Below, in pieces: positions 6,746-15,015 of a stretch of DNA of 64,000 nucleotides. Every line of letters starts with the position of its first letter. Position 1 is the stretch's first letter. Where the stretch lies: assembly GCF_025195125.1 (NCBI RefSeq), contig NZ_JAMGSL010000006.1, positions 417,815-481,814 of the forward strand, in the 5' to 3' direction. Under the pieces are notes generated by a model that saw only the letters and a list, made by a program, of their open reading frames with translations, did not search any database and was not told where the DNA came from. This DNA comes from Streptomyces sp. Je 1-79 (GTDB lineage Bacteria > Actinomycetota > Actinomycetes > Streptomycetales > Streptomycetaceae). Made by a program: the position numbers and the translations under genes.

Positions 6746-8920
6746 CTAGAAGACGGTCTTGAACGTGGAGTCGCTGCGCAGGGGTAGTGCGTAGGCCCGG
6801 GCGAAGGGGCGGGTGGGGTCGCCTGTGGAGCTGTACTGGGCCGAGCCGGAGGGGCCGATTGCGTAGAGGTCGGCCCTGCCCGAGAGGTCCGTGCCGGCCG
6901 GGGCTATGTGGGTGTACTTCTGCCAGCCGCCGCCGATCTTGCGGCGCGCGGTGAAGGTGCCGTCGCCCTTGCCCAGGTAGAGCCAGAGCGTGCCGGACGT
7001 GTCCCTCGCCAGGAGGTCGCCGCCGGGGGCTCCGGCGATGTCGCCGGGGGCGGTGAGGAGGTTGTAGACGCCCCAGCCGCCGCCGATCTTCTTGCGGGCG
7101 TTGAAGGGGGACTTGGCGTTGCCGGTGGAGGTGTAGAGCCAGAGGGTGCCGGCGGTGTCGGTGGCGAGGAGGTCACCACGGCCGTCGCCGTTGAGGTCGG
7201 AACCGCCGACGAGCTTGTTGTAGATGTTCCAGCCGCCGCCGATCCTCATGCGGGGCAGGAGCTTCTGCTTGTCGCTCTGGTGCAGCCAGAGCACGCCGTC
7301 ACGGTCGCGGCCGACCACGTCGTGCGCGACCGTGCCTGCCAGGTTCCCCGGGGACGCCATCAGGGTGTACGTGTTCCAGCCGGTGCCGAGGACGTCCGCG
7401 TCCGGCGTGCGGACGACCGGGTCGCAGAACTCCTCGTGGCAACCGGTGTCGACCATGCCCCGCAGCTGGCGGACGTCGTACGCGGCGAGCTTGCCGGCGC
7501 TGTCACGGACGAGCACGTCGGGCGATTCGTTGTCGGTGAAGTCGCGCGGCGCGGTGCCGCGGTCCACGGTGAGGGTGCCGGTCCTGACGACGTCCGGACC
7601 GACGCCGTACTTCGACTTCGCGGTCAGCTTCCAGGTGTAGTCGCCGTTGTAGGCGCGGAGCACATTGGCAAGGTCTCCCTTCCAATGGACCCACTCGTAC
7701 ATGTGGTCGTAGACGATCCCCTTACGGCCGGTGGCGGTGTGGGTCACCTCCATGCTCACGCTCGCCGAGCCGTGGTTGGGCGCGTAGGTCACCAGCTCCG
7801 CGGCGCCGTCGCCGTAGCCGGGGAAGCGGTACACGCTCGGTACGGACAGCGACTCCAGAGTGAGCTCCAGGCGCTGGTCGCTGTCCCCGACCATGGCCGC
7901 CACCGGAGTGCCCTTCGCGTCCAAGGAGAGGCGGAAGAGTCCCAGGCCCTTCGCGAACGTGCCGCCGCCCACGAGCAGTGAGCCGTCGGGAGTCGGTGTC
8001 ACACCGTCCGCGTAGTCGAGCAGCGGGACCGTACGGCCGTCCTTGAGCGATCGGAGGAGGACCGGCTTGTCGGGGTACGTGACGCCGTCGAGCTTGGTGG
8101 TGCCCGTGATCGCCAGCCAGTCGCCGCCCAGGGCGAGCTGCCCGGTGTACGGGAGGGACTGCTTCTTCTGGGTCTTCCGGTCCACCAGCTCGGACCTGCC
8201 GTGGTCGACCGACCAGACGAGGTGATCCGGCGAGACCTGCACGCTGCGGGCGTAGTCGGGGAGGGCGTACGTCTCGACGACGGTGGCCGTGGCGACGTCG
8301 ACCAGGGCGAGGCGGTAGGTGAGCGGGTTGTGTGTCAACGTCTGGACGGCGAGCGTGCCCGGCGCGGTGGGGAAGACGGTGGTGTACTCCGTCGGGGTGA
8401 GACCGGTCACCTTGCGGTCGACGACCTCGCCGCCCGGTGCCCTGCTGACGAGGTGGAGCTCCTTGGTGGCCTTGTCGCGCATCACGAGCGTCGAACCGTT
8501 GGCGCGGAGGAGGGTGTAAGGGCTGTCGATGACGACCGGATCGCCGCCCTTCGCCATGTCGCGAACGAGATGGCGGGTTCCCTCGGTCGCCACGACGATG
8601 TCGCTCTCGGCGGCCCCCGAATAGTTCGTCGAGTCGTTCGTCGGCAGCTCGGTGACTGCGCCGTCGGCGTACCGCGTCCAGGTGTGGGACGACGGCCAGA
8701 CGTGCGTGAGATAGCCGGTGGGACCGGCGCTGACGACCGTCGCGTCCAGGGGAAACGGGGCGACCACGTCGGCGGCGGACTGCTGCACGGCGGCGGGCGG
8801 GAGCGCGGCGGGGGACGCCAGCGCCGTCGGTGCCGCGAGGAGCGTGCCGGTGACGGCCGTGACGGTGGTGACGGCGAGGGCCGTGGCGGTCAGACGGCGC
8901 CTGGAGGTGCGGTGGGTCAC
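6746..8920 (-). CDS. Secreted FG-GAP/VCBS-repeat protein
   Basis: A 724-aa exported protein. The GTG start at 8920 is chosen because GAAGGAAGAGG lies just upstream and it begins directly with a signal peptide (THRTSRRRLTATALAV, cleavage near ALA-SPA). The first 500 residues look like a beta-propeller with no recognised catalytic motif. The last 190 residues contain at least three FG-GAP-like units with calcium-type loops (DLNGDGRGDLLATD, GGDLLARDTSGTLWLY) and the repeated phrase KIGGGW. Such proteins are extracellular and may bind carbohydrate or other proteins. It lies beyond the eCIS genes with its own 179-bp upstream gap, so membership in that system is not shown. Confidence 0.75.
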   Translation of the reverse strand: MTHRTSRRRLTATALAVTTVTAVTGTLLAAPTALASPAALPPAAVQQSAADVVAPFPLDATVVSAGPTGYLTHVWPSSHTWTRYADGAVTELPTNDSTNYSGAAESDIVVATEGTRHLVRDMAKGGDPVVIDSPYTLLRANGSTLVMRDKATKELHLVSRAPGGEVVDRKVTGLTPTEYTTVFPTAPGTLAVQTLTHNPLTYRLALVDVATATVVETYALPDYARSVQVSPDHLVWSVDHGRSELVDRKTQKKQSLPYTGQLALGGDWLAITGTTKLDGVTYPDKPVLLRSLKDGRTVPLLDYADGVTPTPDGSLLVGGGTFAKGLGLFRLSLDAKGTPVAAMVGDSDQRLELTLESLSVPSVYRFPGYGDGAAELVTYAPNHGSASVSMEVTHTATGRKGIVYDHMYEWVHWKGDLANVLRAYNGDYTWKLTAKSKYGVGPDVVRTGTLTVDRGTAPRDFTDNESPDVLVRDSAGKLAAYDVRQLRGMVDTGCHEEFCDPVVRTPDADVLGTGWNTYTLMASPGNLAGTVAHDVVGRDRDGVLWLHQSDKQKLLPRMRIGGGWNIYNKLVGGSDLNGDGRGDLLATDTAGTLWLYTSTGNAKSPFNARKKIGGGWGVYNLLTAPGDIAGAPGGDLLARDTSGTLWLYLGKGDGTFTARRKIGGGWQKYTHIAPAGTDLSGRADLYAIGPSGSAQYSSTGDPTRPFARAYALPLRSDSTFKTVF

Positions 8921-9021
8921 GCTTCCTCTTCCTTCGAGGGACGGATCACGCGGAGGGACTGACGGGGCGGGTGCGGCGGAGAACGCCACACCCGACAGAC
9001 CCGTGCGGCGATCGAATGGTT

Positions 9022-9037
9022 GTACGCCGAGGCGTAC
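9022..9037. promoter_or_regulatory. Palindrome upstream of the VCBS gene
   Basis: GTACGCC-GA-GGCGTAC is a perfect 7-bp inverted repeat located about 100 bp upstream of the VCBS start and beyond the stop of the DUF4157 gene. It is a candidate operator; the binding protein is unknown. Confidence 0.35.
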
Positions 9038-9099
9038 GCGGACCGTCGCCTCTTCCTCCACACCTGGCCCGGCTGCTCGAGGTCCCTCAGCGGTCTGTG

Positions 9100-10452
9100 T
9101 TACGCCACGTTGGGGTTCGCCGGTTGTTCCGAGCCGGGGGCCACTCGGCGGCCCTTGCCGCGTTTGACCAGGACCACCGTCTTCATCGTGACCCCGGGGT
9201 AGTTCGGGGTGTAGTACGCGCCCGTCCAGTAGTCGTGGAAGGAGGCCACCGTGCCGATCGTGTACGTCATCGGGTTCGCGGCCTGCTGGCCGCTGCCGGC
9301 GAAGGCTTCCATCGTCACCGTGTCCTGGCCGTCCATGCCCACCACCGCGGCCGCGTGGTACTGCGACATGATCTGCTCCCCCGGGTTCATGGCGAGCATG
9401 AGGTAGGACTGGCCGACCACCGGGCTGGCATCGCGGTCCGTCGCGCCCTGGAAGTCGCCCGCCCGTTCGCGGTTCTGCTCGTCCGACATGCCGAAGGCCT
9501 TGAGCCCGGCGCTCGTGCGTACGTTGCTGTTCGCCCCGTCGGCCAGTTCTCCCACGGCGTTGTGCATGATCTCCTCCGCCGTGTGGAGGCAGTCGTCCAG
9601 GATGTTCCGCGCCAGTTCGTACTCCTGGTACATCTCCGTGCCGCCGAAGAGGGCCTGCTGTGCCGTGCTCGTCGCCCGCAGGGCCGGGGAGAAGGAGCCG
9701 GAGGGGGCGCTGACACGGATCCAGATCGACGAGGCGTCGTCGCTCGGGACGGCGAAGACGCCGTTCGCCGAGACCGTCATGTGCTGCTGGTTCTGGTCGG
9801 CCTGCGCGGCCCAGCGCTGGATCGACTGCTGGACGGTCCCCTGGTCCGCTCGACCCGCCGCCTCCGCGTGTTCGGTCTTCGGCGCCGCTCCGCTCATGGC
9901 CCGGCGCGCGTTGCTCTCCGCCTCCCGCTCGAAGCGGTCCGACGGGTCGGAGACCCTCAGACCGGCACCGTTGTCCGTGCCCGCCACCGGGCCCTGGCGT
10001 TGCTGGATCACGTGGGTGAGTTCATGGGCCAGCGTGTGCCTGTCGGCTCCGCCCTCCCCGATCACCACGTGGTTCCCGCTCGTGTACGCGCGAGCGCCCA
10101 CCTCGGCCGCCGATGCCTTCGCCGCGCTGTCGTCGTGGATGCGGACGTCGGAGAAGTCGGCGCCCAGCCGGCTCTCCATGTCCGCCCGCGTACTGCCGTC
10201 CAGCGGCCTGCCGTTGGCCCGCAGCACGTCGTGGACCGCCGAGCGCTGAACCGGCGCCTCCTCCGCCTCGTGGCCGCACCCCGCCCCGTGCCGGTGCGTC
10301 TCCCGGATCCGCTGCACGACCGCCGCGTTCCCCACCGTGGCCTGCAGCGCGAGGAGCCCCGAGGCCTGCGCCGGTGGCGCGGACACCGGTCTGCGGACCG
10401 TCGCCCGGGTGTCCTCGGTGGCGTTCGACCTGACCTTCGCGTGGTCCTGCAC
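9100..10452 (-). CDS. eCIS-associated DUF4157 protein, putative effector
   Basis: A 450-aa protein. Residues about 70-155 form a DUF4157 domain with the zinc-peptidase-like motif HELTH (143-147), a family strongly linked to contractile injection systems. After a linker, residues about 215-445 form a separate domain with DDCLHTAEEI (Cys288), QYHAAAVVGMDGQDTVTMEAF (His366, Glu382) and an aromatic C-terminal part. That Cys-His-acid arrangement suggests a papain-like cysteine peptidase or deamidase fold; this is inference. The GTG start has GAAGGAAG upstream. It is the penultimate gene of the cluster, 135 bp after the zinc-ribbon gene, where eCIS cargo is often encoded. There is no signal peptide. 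Confidence 0.75.
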   Translation of the reverse strand: MQDHAKVRSNATEDTRATVRRPVSAPPAQASGLLALQATVGNAAVVQRIRETHRHGAGCGHEAEEAPVQRSAVHDVLRANGRPLDGSTRADMESRLGADFSDVRIHDDSAAKASAAEVGARAYTSGNHVVIGEGGADRHTLAHELTHVIQQRQGPVAGTDNGAGLRVSDPSDRFEREAESNARRAMSGAAPKTEHAEAAGRADQGTVQQSIQRWAAQADQNQQHMTVSANGVFAVPSDDASSIWIRVSAPSGSFSPALRATSTAQQALFGGTEMYQEYELARNILDDCLHTAEEIMHNAVGELADGANSNVRTSAGLKAFGMSDEQNRERAGDFQGATDRDASPVVGQSYLMLAMNPGEQIMSQYHAAAVVGMDGQDTVTMEAFAGSGQQAANPMTYTIGTVASFHDYWTGAYYTPNYPGVTMKTVVLVKRGKGRRVAPGSEQPANPNVA

Positions 10453-10587
10453 AGGCGCTTCCTTCGTCGGAGAATCGGAGCCGTACGTCCTACGTACGTC
10501 CTACCTACGTCCTCGTCCTGCATACGCCGGGCGACCGCGCCGACGCCAGGTACACGAGGGCAGAGTCGACCGGCCGCGAGGGCACTC

Positions 10588-11622
10588 TCAGCTCCTCCTG
10601 AAGAACTCGACCTCCGCCAGCGCCACATGACGGCCCGGCGTCAGGCCCGCCGCCTCACGGATCACCAGCCGCACGGACACCACGTCGCTGTAGCCCGTCT
10701 GGATCGTCTGCGGGCCCGGTTTGTCGGCCAGGGTGAGCGCCTTCGTGCGTACGGTTCCGTCCTCCGCCGTCACCACGAGGTCCATGCGCACCGGCCGGGC
10801 CTGCCCGCGGAAGTCCTCCGCCTTCTTGGAGACCCCGGTGTGCACCACGACGTCCACCAGCCGGAACGGCCGGCGGAACGTGAACGACACCGAATCGCCG
10901 ACCTCCGGCGTCCCCCAGTACGTGTTGCTCAGACCGTCCGTGACCAGGGCCGGCTGATGGCGCGGCACCTCGGTACCGGCCGCCACGGACACCGGGCTGA
11001 TCGGCGACGCCTTGCCGAGCTTGTCCCTCACGTCCTCGTAGACGAAACGTCCCGCCGGCAGGAGGAGGAAGCCCGCCGCCACCAGCGACAGTAGGAGGAC
11101 GGTCAGTACCGTGCGGCGCAGCCATCGGCCCGAGCCCCCTCCCCTCACTCTGCGGCGGAACGGCCACACCGTGCGCCACCACGGCAGCGCCGCCACCGGC
11201 TCGGCCGCCTGGAGCCGCGCCGCGCAGCGACGGCAGAAGCGGCGCTCCGGGGCGTTCGGTGTCCCGCAGGACGGGCAGGGCGGGCCTTCCTGCGGCTCGT
11301 CCCTCGCGGCAGGTCGTACCGTCGGCCGCCGCGCCACCGGTTTCGCCGGTTGCACCGCTCCTACCAGTTCCGGTGGAGTTGCCGGTTCCGGTGGAGTTAC
11401 GGGGGGAGTTGCTGGTGGGGCCGGCGGCGGTTCCGTCGGCGCCGTCGTCCGTGCCGGGTTCGCCCTCGGGGGCGGTTCCTGTTCCTGTTCCTGTTCCTGT
11501 TCCTGTTCCGCGGGCGGCGGCGCCTCCGGCTCCTGTGACCAGCCCAGGTACGCCCCGCAGTTCCCGCAGAAGTCGTCCGTCCCGCCGTTCGCCGCCCCGC
11601 AGTCCGGGCATGAGCGCATCAC
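10588..11622 (-). CDS. Zinc-ribbon membrane protein with C-terminal discoidin-like domain (eCIS-associated)
   Basis: A 344-aa protein with two zinc ribbons, CPDCGAANGGTDDFCGNCG at the N-terminus and CPSCGTPNAPERRFCRRC near residue 115. A low-complexity Glu-Gln/Pro linker separates them. A single transmembrane helix (RTVLTVLLLSLVAAGFLLL, near residue 180) follows, then an external domain resembling F5/8 type C (TDGLSNTYWGT, VVVHTG, LAEVEFF). The topology is cytoplasmic zinc ribbons and extracytoplasmic jelly roll, so it could tether the injection apparatus to the membrane or sense the envelope. Published Streptomyces systems contain a membrane protein in a similar place; equivalence is inferred. 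The GTG at 11622 is followed at once by ATG, one base after the preceding stop. Confidence 0.7.
   Translation of the reverse strand: MMRSCPDCGAANGGTDDFCGNCGAYLGWSQEPEAPPPAEQEQEQEQEQEPPPRANPARTTAPTEPPPAPPATPPVTPPEPATPPELVGAVQPAKPVARRPTVRPAARDEPQEGPPCPSCGTPNAPERRFCRRCAARLQAAEPVAALPWWRTVWPFRRRVRGGGSGRWLRRTVLTVLLLSLVAAGFLLLPAGRFVYEDVRDKLGKASPISPVSVAAGTEVPRHQPALVTDGLSNTYWGTPEVGDSVSFTFRRPFRLVDVVVHTGVSKKAEDFRGQARPVRMDLVVTAEDGTVRTKALTLADKPGPQTIQTGYSDVVSVRLVIREAAGLTPGRHVALAEVEFFRRS
11474..11509 (-). repeat. Hexanucleotide microsatellite in the zinc-ribbon gene
   Basis: About six copies of the 6-bp unit TTCCTG (plus strand) encode alternating Gln-Glu. Copy changes keep the reading frame and would alter only linker length. 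Confidence 0.85.
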
Positions 11623-11623
11623 G

Positions 11624-12196
11624 TCAGCTGCCTCCGTCTTCCGGCGGCCCCGGTGGGCCCGTGAGTATCTCCACCCGGCAGGTGAGGTGGGCCGGGCAGC
11701 ACGCCCTGACGACGTCGAGCACCTGCCGCGCGTCCACCGCCGCCGTCCGCAGCGGCCAGACCCGTACCAGCAGTTCTCCCGTCGGTGCCCCGGGCAGTTC
11801 CGAGCCCGGCGTCGCCGACCAGGCCGCTCCCCCGCCGTCGACGATCTCCGCCTCCACCCCGAGGCAGAGCCGCAGGCGTTCGGCGAGACCGTGGCGGGTG
11901 CCGCGCCATCGGTGCAGTTCCATCGCCCGTACGACGACGGTCCTGCTCAACTCCTCGGGCCAGCCCGGGTCCAGGTCGACGCCGAGCCAGGAGGAGAGCC
12001 AGCGCAGGAAGTCCGGCGGCGTGAGCGCCGGGTCGAAGTACGCCGGGAGGTTGTCCAGGGTGGACAGCACCGGGGCCAGTACCGTGTCCAGGCCCGCCGT
12101 GAACCGCTGCGCGAGGTCGTCGTCCGCGTAGAGGGCCGGGAGCAGGCCGCCGATCGGATGGCGGCTCGGGAGTCCGGGGACCGCGGCTCTGGTCAC
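11624..12196 (-). CDS. eCIS phage-tail protein (gpI-like)
   Basis: A 190-aa protein of the phage tail protein family found at the baseplate of contractile systems. The pattern LPALYADDDLAQRFTAGLDTVLAPVLSTLDNLPAYFDP, PDFLRWLSSWLGVDLDP and the RWRGTRHGLAERL helix are typical of gpI-like wedge proteins. The GTG start at 12196 overlaps the previous stop by four bases (GTGA) and has GGGAGG upstream. A larger frame that continues to 14389 is only the antisense reading of the neighbouring baseplate gene. Confidence 0.85.
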   Translation of the reverse strand: MTRAAVPGLPSRHPIGGLLPALYADDDLAQRFTAGLDTVLAPVLSTLDNLPAYFDPALTPPDFLRWLSSWLGVDLDPGWPEELSRTVVVRAMELHRWRGTRHGLAERLRLCLGVEAEIVDGGGAAWSATPGSELPGAPTGELLVRVWPLRTAAVDARQVLDVVRACCPAHLTCRVEILTGPPGPPEDGGS

Positions 12197-14157
12197 GACG
12201 CGCCTCCCAGGTCCCCGGCGGTGACCACCACCTGGTGCTGGTAGGAGAAGACCAGGGCGCCCCGCGCGACGTCGATCCGCTCGGCGGGAGCGCCCCGGCG
12301 CCCGGTGACCGGGTCGGCCGGGAACAGCCGGAGTTCCTCCACCAGCGCGGTCCGGGCCGCGCGTTGGAGGACGGCGAAGACCTCTCCGTACTGGACGGGC
12401 CGGCCGAACGCCCAGCCGGTGCCGTCGGTTCCGCCGTGCAGCGGGTTGAGGTGGCGGAACAGCGCGGCCAGCGCCGCCTCCCGTACCCGGTCCACGTCCT
12501 GGGCGTCGGCGACCAGCCGGGCGACCACCGTGACGCCTTGGTACGCGGGCGGTTCCACCACGAGACGGGTGCCGACCAGCCGTCGCTCGTCCAGCCGTTC
12601 GGTGATCGCGGAGAGCACCTGGCCGGAGGGGATCAGCTGCTCGAACCGGAGCCGGTCGTCCCCCTCGTCCGCGACCGCGTCCGGCACGATCAGGACCCGT
12701 ACCGCGCCCCCCTCGCCCGCGACCGCGGGCAGGCAGCGCACGCGCTTCACCGAGGGGGCCGCCTGGCGGGCGATGATCTCGTAGTCCTCCGCGGTGACGG
12801 CCCGGTCCCGCACCCGCAGCACGTGCGGGGCCCTCGCCTTGGCGTTCTCCACGCTCTCGCCGTCGACCCCGCCGCGCGCCGCCTCGCGGTTCTCGACGCG
12901 GGCGATGTACGGGACGGAGCTGCGCAGGACCGAGATCGCGCCGCGTGCCACGTTGCCCGCGGCTCCGCCGCCCGTGCGGTGGCGCGGGACCCGCACCTGA
13001 GCGCCCTTGTCGGGCACCGCACCGTACGTGCGCAGGGTGCCGTCCGGCTCCCGCAGCGCGGGCGGGAAGGCGAACTCGCCGGAGGTGGCGTCCACGACGA
13101 CGTGCCGGTCGCCCGGCGACGAGTCGCCGAAGTGCTCCACGGCCGTCCAGGTCTGCCAGCCCTCGGCGGAGGAGACCTCCACCACCGGCGGTTCGCCGTC
13201 GAGCAGCAGCGGCGGCCGGGGAAGACGGAAGCGCTGGCCCGCCACGCCGTCGGAGACGCCCAGCAGGGTGTCGTACACGGCTTCCGCGTGCTCGACCGTC
13301 ACCGTGCCGCCGACGGTGAACACCTCGGCCTCGCGGACGGTCGGCGACTCGGAGTAGAAGGGCTGGCCTGCCTCCGGGGCGGTGACACGGCAGCGCAGCC
13401 AGCCGGCCCGCGTGCCCGCGACCACCGACGCCGTGTGCCCCGCCGGTACGTACAGGATGATCTCGCCGGGCCTGTTGAGCCCTCCCGTGGTGTCGGAACC
13501 GGTCTCGCAGACGACCCACCTCGCGCCGTCCCAGGCCTCCCACACGAGCGGCGGCTGGCGCGGGTCGACCCCGACCCCCTCGACACGGCTGTCGAGCCGT
13601 ACAGCGACGATGCAGCGCGGCACGGCGGTCGGCAGACCGAAGAGCATCGCGTCGCCGGGCGCCGGATCGGCCTGGAAGCAGGGGATGTCCCGGCCCTCGC
13701 CGAGCGCGGTCGTGCGGTCCGTCTGTTCGCCACCGGCCGGCGCGGTGACCAGCCGCGTCAGGGAGCTGGGCACGATCGGCAGGTCCACGGCGGTGCCGAA
13801 CACCACCGCCTCCTCCGTCTCGCTGCGTACGGTGGCCACTTCGACGCCGGCCCGCAGCGTCACGGTGTCGGGCTGGGGGGCGGAGAGCCAGAAGTCGACG
13901 TCGGCGGTCGCGGCGGCGGGCGGGAAGAGCTGGACGCCCAGCAGGTCGAGGAAGGCGGAGTAGTTCTTGTCCGGCACCCGGTTCAGCCGGTAGAGCAGCT
14001 GGTCGACCATGTAGGCGAAGGTCTCGATGAGGGTGACCCCGGGGTCCGACACGTTGTGGTCGGTCCATTCCGGGGAGCGCTGCTGCACATAGCGCTTCGC
14101 CTCGTCGACGAGCTGCTGGAAGCGCCGGTCGTCCAGGTTGGGTGAGGGCAGCGCCAT
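12193..14157 (-). CDS. Baseplate wedge protein, gpJ/Gp6-like
   Basis: A 654-aa putative baseplate assembly protein. The N-terminus (DDRRFQQLVDEAKRYVQQRSPEWTDHNVSDPGVTLIETFAYMVDQLLYRLNRVPDKN) is the hallmark of the large gpJ-like baseplate family of eCIS clusters. The later TAEDYEIIARQAAPSVKRVRCLP is also typical. In the assembled particle it forms wedges around the spike. The ATG start overlaps the gp25 stop by one base, and its stop overlaps the next gene by four, so translation is coupled. Confidence 0.92.
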   Translation of the reverse strand: MALPSPNLDDRRFQQLVDEAKRYVQQRSPEWTDHNVSDPGVTLIETFAYMVDQLLYRLNRVPDKNYSAFLDLLGVQLFPPAAATADVDFWLSAPQPDTVTLRAGVEVATVRSETEEAVVFGTAVDLPIVPSSLTRLVTAPAGGEQTDRTTALGEGRDIPCFQADPAPGDAMLFGLPTAVPRCIVAVRLDSRVEGVGVDPRQPPLVWEAWDGARWVVCETGSDTTGGLNRPGEIILYVPAGHTASVVAGTRAGWLRCRVTAPEAGQPFYSESPTVREAEVFTVGGTVTVEHAEAVYDTLLGVSDGVAGQRFRLPRPPLLLDGEPPVVEVSSAEGWQTWTAVEHFGDSSPGDRHVVVDATSGEFAFPPALREPDGTLRTYGAVPDKGAQVRVPRHRTGGGAAGNVARGAISVLRSSVPYIARVENREAARGGVDGESVENAKARAPHVLRVRDRAVTAEDYEIIARQAAPSVKRVRCLPAVAGEGGAVRVLIVPDAVADEGDDRLRFEQLIPSGQVLSAITERLDERRLVGTRLVVEPPAYQGVTVVARLVADAQDVDRVREAALAALFRHLNPLHGGTDGTGWAFGRPVQYGEVFAVLQRAARTALVEELRLFPADPVTGRRGAPAERIDVARGALVFSYQHQVVVTAGDLGGAS

Positions 14158-14579
14158 CAGCGCACTCCTGCCTCGTCGGTGCCCTCGGTGGAGGGGATGG
14201 AGTAGAACGGGAAGACGAGGTTGCGCAGGTCGTTGGTGGACCGCACGGTGTAGCGGACGTCGATGTAGAGGGTGCCGTCGTCCACGGAGTCGAAGGCGAC
14301 CACGACATCGTCGACCTGGATGCGCGGCTCCCAGCGTTCCAGTGCCGTACGCACCTCGTGGGCGACGCGTCCCGCGGTGGCGCCGTCACCGGGCGCGAAG
14401 ACGTAGTCGTGGATCCCGCAGCCGAACTCGGGGCGCATCGGGCGCTCGCCCGGCGCCGTGCCGAGGACCAGCCGGATCGCCTCCTCGATCTCCCGGTCGC
14501 GCTCCACCATCCCGATGCCCCCGGTGGGGCCGACCCGGAGCGGGAAGCCCCAGCCCCGGCCGATGAACCGCTCGCTCAC
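14157..14579 (-). CDS. GpW/Gp25-family baseplate protein
   Basis: A 140-aa protein with the Gp25 lysozyme-like baseplate pattern: FIGRGWGFPL, IEEAIRLVLGTAPGERPMRPEFGCGIHDYVF and the ERWEPRIQVDDV segment. Gp25-like proteins connect the central hub to the wedges and start sheath polymerisation. GTG start, overlapping the PAAR stop by four bases. Confidence 0.92.
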   Translation of the reverse strand: MSERFIGRGWGFPLRVGPTGGIGMVERDREIEEAIRLVLGTAPGERPMRPEFGCGIHDYVFAPGDGATAGRVAHEVRTALERWEPRIQVDDVVVAFDSVDDGTLYIDVRYTVRSTNDLRNLVFPFYSIPSTEGTDEAGVR

Positions 14580-14887
14580 ACCGGCCCTCCGATCAGGACG
14601 TTCGGAGCGCCGGCCACGATCTGCGCCCCGCAGGCCGTCTGGTCCCGTACGCAGGCGGCGGGCAGCCCGCCGATCAGTACGGCCCCGGTCACGGCGGCGC
14701 GCGGGTTCGGCATGATCACGTTGGCCGGGCCGAGGTAAGCGTGTGCCGCGCAGGTGTGCAGACTCCCGGTCACGGCGGCCGGCTTGCCGCCGATGAGCAC
14801 GGTGGGGACCATGACGGCGCCGGGCGGCGGGGTGGCGACGAGACCGCCGTGGGCCGTGGGGTCTCCGACGCGTGCTGCGGGGGGCAT
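14576..14887 (-). CDS. PAAR-domain spike-tip protein
   Basis: A 103-aa protein made almost entirely of a PAAR-like fold: RVGDPTAHGG, VLIGGKPAAVTGSLHTCA, VLIGGLPAACVRDQTACGAQ, PNVLIGGPV. Such proteins cap the spike of contractile systems as a sharpened tip. The repeated VLIGG/PAA elements and spaced His/Cys residues fit metal binding. The ATG at 14887 is preceded by AAGGAGAACCCCC, a strong ribosome binding site. The frame upstream of it covers the G-rich repeats and is not coding. Confidence 0.9.
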   Translation of the reverse strand: MPPAARVGDPTAHGGLVATPPPGAVMVPTVLIGGKPAAVTGSLHTCAAHAYLGPANVIMPNPRAAVTGAVLIGGLPAACVRDQTACGAQIVAGAPNVLIGGPV

Positions 14888-14906
14888 GGGGGTTCTCCTT
14901 GCTGCG

Positions 14907-15011
14907 GTGGTGGGGTGGGTGGGGCCGGGGGCGGTTCCGCCCCGTGCTGGGGTGGGTGGGCCCGGGGGTGGTTCCGCCCGTGCTGGGGTGGGTGGGCCCG
15001 GAGAGGGTGGT
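14907..15011. repeat. G-rich 36-37 bp tandem repeat between spike and PAAR genes
   Basis: Two complete units (14907-14943, 14944-14979) and a third partial one (14980-15011) share the core GTGCTGGGGTGGGTGGGCCC, followed by GGTTCCGCCC in the first two. They fill the 128-bp gap. The plus strand has many G-runs, so quadruplexes are possible; the transcript of the operon is the C-rich complement. Confidence 0.85.
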
Positions 15012-15015
15012 CCGG

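Noticed and set aside
11624..14389. 921-aa single tail protein
   Set aside because: The upstream part is antisense/out-of-frame to the gpJ-like and gp25-like genes; the real gpI-like gene starts at 12196 with a ribosome binding site and GTGA overlap.
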